Program-made: the position numbers and the translations under genes
Source of the DNA: Hominisplanchenecus faecis
GTDB taxonomy: Bacteria; Bacillota; Clostridia; Lachnospirales; Lachnospiraceae
Assembly: GCF_020687205.1 (NCBI RefSeq)
Contig: NZ_JAJEQE010000012.1
Location: forward strand, 1-64,000
Direction of reading: 5' to 3'
Length of the DNA stretch: 64,000 bases
The notes under the pieces: model-generated
What the model saw: only the letters and a program-made list of their open reading frames with translations
The model's database searches: none
Told to the model about the DNA's origin: nothing
Part shown: positions 60,553 to 64,000 of the stretch, piece after piece
Position numbering within the stretch: position 1 is the first letter of the stretch
Layout of the letters: every line of letters begins with the position of its first letter

Positions 60553-60853
60553 AAGTTTCACCGCCGTAAAAGCCTAAACTTCTTGCTACCTTCTGCGGAC
60601 TGTATACTGGTACGTGCTTGCGTGCGTTCTTGTCCTGGAGCATTTTTCTAAACTGCCAGTAGTCCGTGAACGCCAGGAAATTGACACGCTTCAATGCTCC
60701 ATCACCCAGCACGGTGTAATCTCCGTATCTGCCTCGCTCCTGTTCCAACTCTTTAACGATCATTCTGGCTGTTCGGTCTGAAATCTGGTAATGCTCGCAG
60801 ATACCCTTAATGGATGCTACCGGGTTGCCGTATGTGACTTTTAAAATTGTCAT
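60521..60853 (-). CDS. Phage HTH DNA-binding protein
   Basis: This 110-aa protein starts at the ATG at 60853 with AAAGGAG upstream. Residues 10-45 form a helix-turn-helix: VASIKGICEHYQISDRTARM, then IVKELEQERGRYGDY. The C-terminal part has YSPQKVARSLGFYGGETYDG. It could be the initiator that binds the iterons, or an excisionase-like factor. The gene overlaps the start of the next one by about 32 bp. Confidence 0.6.
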   Translation of the reverse strand: MTILKVTYGNPVASIKGICEHYQISDRTARMIVKELEQERGRYGDYTVLGDGALKRVNFLAFTDYWQFRKMLQDKNARKHVPVYSPQKVARSLGFYGGETYDGSGNQIRS

Positions 60854-60915
60854 GTGCTTGTTCTCCTTTCTGTTATGCCTCTGCAAAGCTTTATTTTGCC
60901 CTGTGAGGTGTTTGT

Positions 60916-61113
60916 CTATGCTACGTGTGTATTTCTGCGGTTTGCCCATGTAAGAAGCTTACAGGCTACCCAAAGCCACAAAAACGCCGCTATAACGATC
61001 ATGTCCGCTTCTTTCAGTACGGTATATCTGACCATCCAGCAGAACGCACCTGCTGCCACTGCTGCCGATGTGATCCCCACAAGGGTCTCAATCAGTAATG
61101 CTCTTGCTCTCAT
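60916..61113 (-). CDS. Small phage membrane protein
   Basis: This 65-aa product has two hydrophobic helices: LIETLVGITSAAVAAGAFCW and DMIVIAAFLWLWVACKLLTW. AGGAGAG lies upstream of the ATG at 61113, which overlaps the previous gene's stop (ATGA). Similar two-helix proteins are common in phage early regions and have no known role. Confidence 0.55.
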   Translation of the reverse strand: MRARALLIETLVGITSAAVAAGAFCWMVRYTVLKEADMIVIAAFLWLWVACKLLTWANRRNTHVA

Positions 61114-61298
61114 GCTTTCACTCTCCTTTCTCTTGCCCTGTGTGCTGCTTCTTTTACCTCTGACAGCTCTTTTAATTCCTGGTCGATGCTTTTAAGCTCT
61201 GTTTCATATTCCGGCAACCAGGACGCACCAGAGTGCAACAGAATGTCCATTCTACGCTTGCACAGTTGCGTGTATCTCAATACCTGCTGATCTGTCAT
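61110..61298 (-). CDS. Small phage protein of unknown function
   Basis: This 62-aa helical protein begins MTDQQVLRYTQLCKRRMDIL and ends in a charged stretch (KSIDQELKELSEVKEAAHRA). AAAGGAG is present. It is the first gene of the leftward operon beyond the Cro-like gene and lies behind an operator and a 28-bp repeat. No function is known. Confidence 0.5.
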   Translation of the reverse strand: MTDQQVLRYTQLCKRRMDILLHSGASWLPEYETELKSIDQELKELSEVKEAAHRARERRVKA

Positions 61299-61315
61299 GC
61301 TTCTGCTCCTTTCCG

Positions 61316-61343
61316 GTCTTAGACCTCACCCACGCACCGCCAC
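61316..61343. repeat. 28-bp repeat, copy 1
   Basis: GTCTTAGACCTCACC, then CACGCACCGCCAC. It matches 63027-63054 at 25 of 28 positions (transitions only). It lies beside the operator at 61355, in the leader of the early operon. Confidence 0.7.
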
Positions 61344-61354
61344 AGTACTTTTAG

Positions 61355-61367
61355 TGATTTAAAATCA
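61355..61367. promoter_or_regulatory. Repressor operator 1
   Basis: TGATTTAAAATCA, the reverse complement of TGATTTTAAATCA at 61599 and 61679. It lies between the Cro-like gene and the next leftward gene. Confidence 0.7.
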
Positions 61368-61369
61368 AC

Positions 61370-61579
61370 TTACTTTTTAAAAAAAATCGCTTCTTTATCG
61401 CTGAGTTTTGTTATTCCTAACAATTCACACAACATTGTTATTTCTCCGGCTTTAAATTCCTTTTTATTGCCAATTTTCAACGCAAATCCGTACTCGGAAA
61501 GTCCTAAATAATTAGCAACATACTTAAGTTTTAAGCCTTTTTCTTTGATAATATTTCTTAACTTTTCTGTATCTGTCAT
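61370..61579 (-). CDS. Cro-like phage regulator (DUF739-type HTH)
   Basis: This 69-aa protein has a short HTH domain: KLRNIIKEKGLKLKYVANYL, then GLSEYGFALKIGNKKEF. Size, position and divergence from the repressor gene fit a Cro or early antirepressor. AGGAGGAG precedes the ATG. Operators lie on both sides of the gene. It is expected to shut off the repressor promoter. Confidence 0.78.
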   Translation of the reverse strand: MTDTEKLRNIIKEKGLKLKYVANYLGLSEYGFALKIGNKKEFKAGEITMLCELLGITKLSDKEAIFFKK

Positions 61580-61598
61580 TGCTTCTCCTCCTTTCTGA

Positions 61599-61691
61599 TG
61601 ATTTTAAATCATCTGTTTAAACCTTATCACTTTGATGATTATAAGTCAACTATTTTTTTCTTTTTTTACAAAAAAGATTGATTTTAAATCA
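61599..61691. promoter_or_regulatory. Repressor operators 2-4 between the divergent regulators
   Basis: TGATTTTAAATCA at 61599-61611 (extended dyad ATGATTTTAAATCAT), a variant TGATTATAAGTCA at 61636-61648, and TGATTTTAAATCA at 61679-61691. The last one overlaps the likely promoter of the repressor gene. Spacings are 37 and 43 bp. Confidence 0.75.
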
Positions 61692-61733
61692 CTTTTTTGT
61701 TATGATAAGATGGGAAGAAAGGAAGGAAAATTT

Positions 61734-62510
61734 ATGGCAAACATAGGAAAACGAATCAAAGCCAGGCGAGAAGAATTGGGAATGACGCAAGCGGAACTTG
61801 CGAAAAGATTGGGTTATAAAAGTAAAACCACTATCGCCAAAATAGAAAGCGGTGTAAATGATATCGTACAAAGTAAAGTGGTTTCTTTTGCTGAAGCTCT
61901 TAACACCACACCGGCTTATTTGATGGGATGGGAAGAAAAAGAAAGTTTAGGGAGTATATTATCAAAAAACCTTAAAATGTATCGGGAAACATTCGGGCTT
62001 TCTATATCGGTAGTTGCTTCTGCTCTCGACTCGTCTCCTGATTATGTAGAGGCATTAGAAAATAATACGTTGACACCAACCCCCGAGGAACTTCGAGCAC
62101 TTGCAGATTTATATTGCATACCGGTTCAGGATTTTTGGAGCACTCAGGAAAAGGAACGCCCCAACCCTAAAGCCGAATATATTATGAATTTGCTATATGA
62201 AAACGGTTATGAGATACGAAAATGTTGGTACTTAGGTGACCCCGGTTATCATGTCCTAAATAAAAACAAAATGCTGGGCTATTTTGTTGACCCCGAAACC
62301 CTTAACACTTTTTTACATTCCGTAAATGATTTTGCTTTATACAACTTTGATAAAATGCTCTCTAATTTCAAAGCGAACGAGGTAACGCACATGCTTTTAT
62401 CCGATCGGGACGAACCGAAAGCCATGAACGCCGCCAATGACCGAGGGGCAACACCGGAAGAAAAGAAAAACGCTGATGATATTATGCACAATCCGGATGA
62501 ATGGGAATAG
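61734..62510 (+). CDS. Two-HTH phage repressor (CI/XRE-like)
   Basis: This repressor of about 258 aa starts at the ATG at 61734 after GGAAGG. The first XRE domain is NIGKRIKARREELGMTQAEL, then AKRLGYKSKTTIAKIESG. A second HTH follows (LSISVVASALDSSPDYVEAL, then ENNTLTPTPEELRAL). The rest has no visible LexA-type Ser/Lys protease dyad, so induction is probably not by RecA autocleavage. Tandem HTH domains are unusual for phage repressors. It faces the Cro-like gene. Confidence 0.82.
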   Translation: MANIGKRIKARREELGMTQAELAKRLGYKSKTTIAKIESGVNDIVQSKVVSFAEALNTTPAYLMGWEEKESLGSILSKNLKMYRETFGLSISVVASALDSSPDYVEALENNTLTPTPEELRALADLYCIPVQDFWSTQEKERPNPKAEYIMNLLYENGYEIRKCWYLGDPGYHVLNKNKMLGYFVDPETLNTFLHSVNDFALYNFDKMLSNFKANEVTHMLLSDRDEPKAMNAANDRGATPEEKKNADDIMHNPDEWE

Positions 62511-63078
62511 CTGATCTACTTTCTTCCGGAAATGAAAAAAAGCTGACGGGATAAACACCCCATCACCTGCAGATCTATTCCTGATCAGGATGGTATAACA
62601 AAATGTTCTGCCAGATGCTTTTGCTCAAAAATGAGCAGAACACGATCCCAGGTCTTTTACTCAAAAATGAGTAAAACCGCTTCCCATTTTTGGGAAGTAA
62701 ACCTTATACGTGCGTATCGTGTCAACAAAAATGAGGTCGCAAAACTCGACCCCATGCAGTAACAAACTACACTCTCATTATTTTCATGGAAAAAATGTGG
62801 ATTGGAAAAGGGTGTATCAAAAATGTTCCACCGTTTCGCCGGCGAAAAAGGCAACAAAAAAGCCCCAGCCCTTCGGGTACAGGGTCGAAGCTTCTTTGAT
62901 CGTTTTGGTTATGCACTATTACCAGAATAGTTTACTATAATTTCAAACTTACGTCAACTAATTGCTAGTATCTGTAACTTTTTGAACTATGATCAGACCG
63001 GCAGCAGTTGAAAAACACCGGAAAATGTCTTAAACTTCACTCACGCACCGCCACGCAAAGAGGAAGGAAGATGTTTTT
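62511..63078. other. Gap between repressor and integrase with four hairpins
   Basis: There is no convincing ORF. The stems are GCTCA-AAAA-TGAGC (62623-62636), TTTTACTCA-AAAA-TGAGTAAAA (62655-62676), CTTCCCA-TTTT-TGGGAAG (62680-62697) and GGTCG/CGACC (62735-62751). The first two share CTCAAAAATGAG at a 36-bp spacing. The second copy of the 28-bp repeat (63027-63054) stands just before integrase. This may include a terminator, integrase regulation sites or a small RNA. Confidence 0.5.
63027..63054. repeat. 28-bp repeat, copy 2
   Basis: GTCTTAAACTTCACT, then CACGCACCGCCAC. It lies 25 bases before the integrase start codon. Copy 1 is at 61316. Confidence 0.7.
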
Positions 63079-64000
63079 ATGTGGGTAGAGAAAACCAAAA
63101 CAGGAAAGTACAAGTACACGGAGCGTTACACTGACTACATGACCGGGAAAATACGGCGTGTAAGCGTAACTATGGACAAGAACAACCCCAGTACAAAGAA
63201 GCTCGCACAGCAGGCACTGCTGCGAATCATTGAAGAAAGACAGAACGAACAACCGGAAGAAGTGCAACCGCTCACCCTCTGGCAGCTTGTGGAACACTAC
63301 AGAGCCTACCAAAAGCAAAGTGTTAAGGAATCCACTTACCGCCGGAACTTCTACCAGTGCAAGGCTTTACTGGGAATCTTAGGGGCTGACGTCCTCGTTG
63401 AGAACCTGACAGCGAACTACATCAAAGAGCGGTTCTTGCACACAGGGGAGGCTTTCAGCACACTGAATGAACGCAGAATAAGGCTCATTGCCCTGCTTAA
63501 CTGGGGATATGAAAACGATTATATCGCAGACGTTGCCTATCTCCGCAAGTTCAAACCGTTCAAGGATACCACACACCGGGAAAAGATCCAGGATAAATAC
63601 TTGGAATCTAAAGAGCTTACAACGCTGATCCGGGGTATTGAGATTAAAAAATGGCAGCAGCTTACCCGGTTTCTCGTCCTGTCCGGTCTCCGGATCGGTG
63701 AGGCTCTGGCTCTGACTGCTGCCGACCTGGATATGTATAACAAAGTCATTCACGTAAATAAGACTTATGATGCAAATAACAGGAGCGTGGGGACTCCAAA
63801 GACATTGTGCTCTATCCGGGATGTATATATACAGCCGGAGCTTGAGCCGATCTGCAGAGACCTGCTTTTAACTGCCAAGCTTGAAAGCATGGCGTATGGT
63901 GTCCGTACTCCGCTCTTGTTCTTCAACCGGAACGGCAACCATATAAACCCATTCAGTTACAACAAGTATCTGCGTGAACGATCTGAGAAGCTTATAGGGC
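63079..64000 (+). CDS. int: Tyrosine integrase (partial, runs off the window)
   Basis: The 307 residues seen include an N-terminal AP2-like or arm-binding part (GKYKYTERYTDYMTGKIRRV), the SAM-like core-binding domain (LTLWQLVEHYRAYQKQSVKE) and the start of the catalytic domain. The catalytic Arg is in LVLSGLRIGEALALTAADLD. The His-x-x-Arg and Tyr motifs should lie beyond 64000. The ATG at 63079 is behind GGAAGG; an earlier ATG at 63071 is out of frame. It would integrate and excise the element; the right attachment site is expected just after it. Confidence 0.92.
   Translation, partial: MWVEKTKTGKYKYTERYTDYMTGKIRRVSVTMDKNNPSTKKLAQQALLRIIEERQNEQPEEVQPLTLWQLVEHYRAYQKQSVKESTYRRNFYQCKALLGILGADVLVENLTANYIKERFLHTGEAFSTLNERRIRLIALLNWGYENDYIADVAYLRKFKPFKDTTHREKIQDKYLESKELTTLIRGIEIKKWQQLTRFLVLSGLRIGEALALTAADLDMYNKVIHVNKTYDANNRSVGTPKTLCSIRDVYIQPELEPICRDLLLTAKLESMAYGVRTPLLFFNRNGNHINPFSYNKYLRERSEKLIG

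Larger units (their letters stand above)
51120..64000. mobile_element. Integrated phage-like element (deleted prophage or satellite), right end outside window
   Basis: The right side has a tyrosine integrase and a repressor reading right, facing a Cro-like gene and a long leftward operon. The operon runs through small phage proteins, a DUF3987 replication protein, HicAB, coiled-coil proteins and a sigma factor. It ends in a toxin-tail/immunity block and phage gene scraps. No terminase, portal, head or tail gene is present in 13 kb. Such a layout fits a prophage that lost its late genes, or a phage satellite. The boundary at about 51.1 kb is inferred from the last phage-like sequence. Confidence 0.8.

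Noticed and set aside
62606-62751. Type III toxin-antitoxin RNA repeat
   Set aside because: The hairpins are not tandem copies of one unit and no ToxN/AbiQ-like nuclease gene is adjacent. It is kept only as an unexplained structure.
1-64000. CRISPR array, rRNA or tRNA genes
   Set aside because: I found no regular spacer-repeat series of CRISPR size. The 9-bp iterons have no spacers. No tRNA cloverleaf or rRNA sequence was recognised, including at the presumed left end of the element.

Overview
The window looks like chromosome of a Gram-positive gut anaerobe of the class Clostridia, most likely family Lachnospiraceae. I cannot name the genus. The evidence is a low-to-mid GC base composition, strong AGGAGG ribosome binding sites, a PolC-type DNA polymerase III, HydF and HydG for an [FeFe]-hydrogenase, a PPi-type phosphofructokinase, a proline T-box, a DUF4317 protein, and an ammonium transporter fused to a P-II domain. 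No rRNA, tRNA or CRISPR array was seen.

Layout. 1-2.7 kb holds decayed accessory material: an HTH stub, a truncated subtilisin-like protease and an intact Rpn-family nuclease/transposase. 2.6-10 kb carries a glycerate 2-kinase, a cytidylate-kinase-like protein and a complete branched-chain amino acid ABC transporter (livJ, then livHMGF). 10-16.5 kb carries pfp, T-box-controlled proS, a DUF4317 gene and an amt-P-II fusion whose 5' end is broken. 16.5-17.5 kb is a graveyard of mobile-element scraps (HTH stub, RhuM stub, recombinase tail). 17.5-24 kb is a core operon block: rplM-rpsI, then pyrH-frr-uppS-cdsA-dxr-rseP. 24-29 kb has a metal-exporter-like membrane protein, topoisomerase III, a decayed two-component pair and trpS. 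29-38 kb has dfrA-ispG-polC-rlmI and thyA. 38-42 kb has a DHHW/MBOAT pair divergent from an SGNH hydrolase, which together suggest acylation of a surface polymer. 42-51 kb has hydF-hydG, a TtcA-like gene, a PHP phosphoesterase, rplY, a lipid glycosyltransferase, plsY and a TPR-like gene.

From about 51.1 kb to the window end lies an integrated phage-like element. An integrase (running off the window) and a two-HTH repressor point right. A Cro-like gene and a leftward early operon face them across a set of shared TGATTTTAAATCA operators. The leftward operon includes a DUF3987 replication protein, HicAB, a sigma factor and, at the far end, a toxin-like tail fragment followed by immunity-like genes. 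No terminase, portal, capsid or tail gene is present, so this is a deleted prophage or a satellite.

The most striking structures are: (1) arrays of 9-bp CAAAA-type iterons lying in inverted orientation at the two ends of the DUF3987 gene, a candidate replication origin; (2) a family of seven dispersed intergenic hairpin elements whose stems vary in a compensatory way, one of them inside the proS leader between the T-box terminator and the start codon; and (3) the toxin/immunity cassette bounded by near-identical junction repeats.
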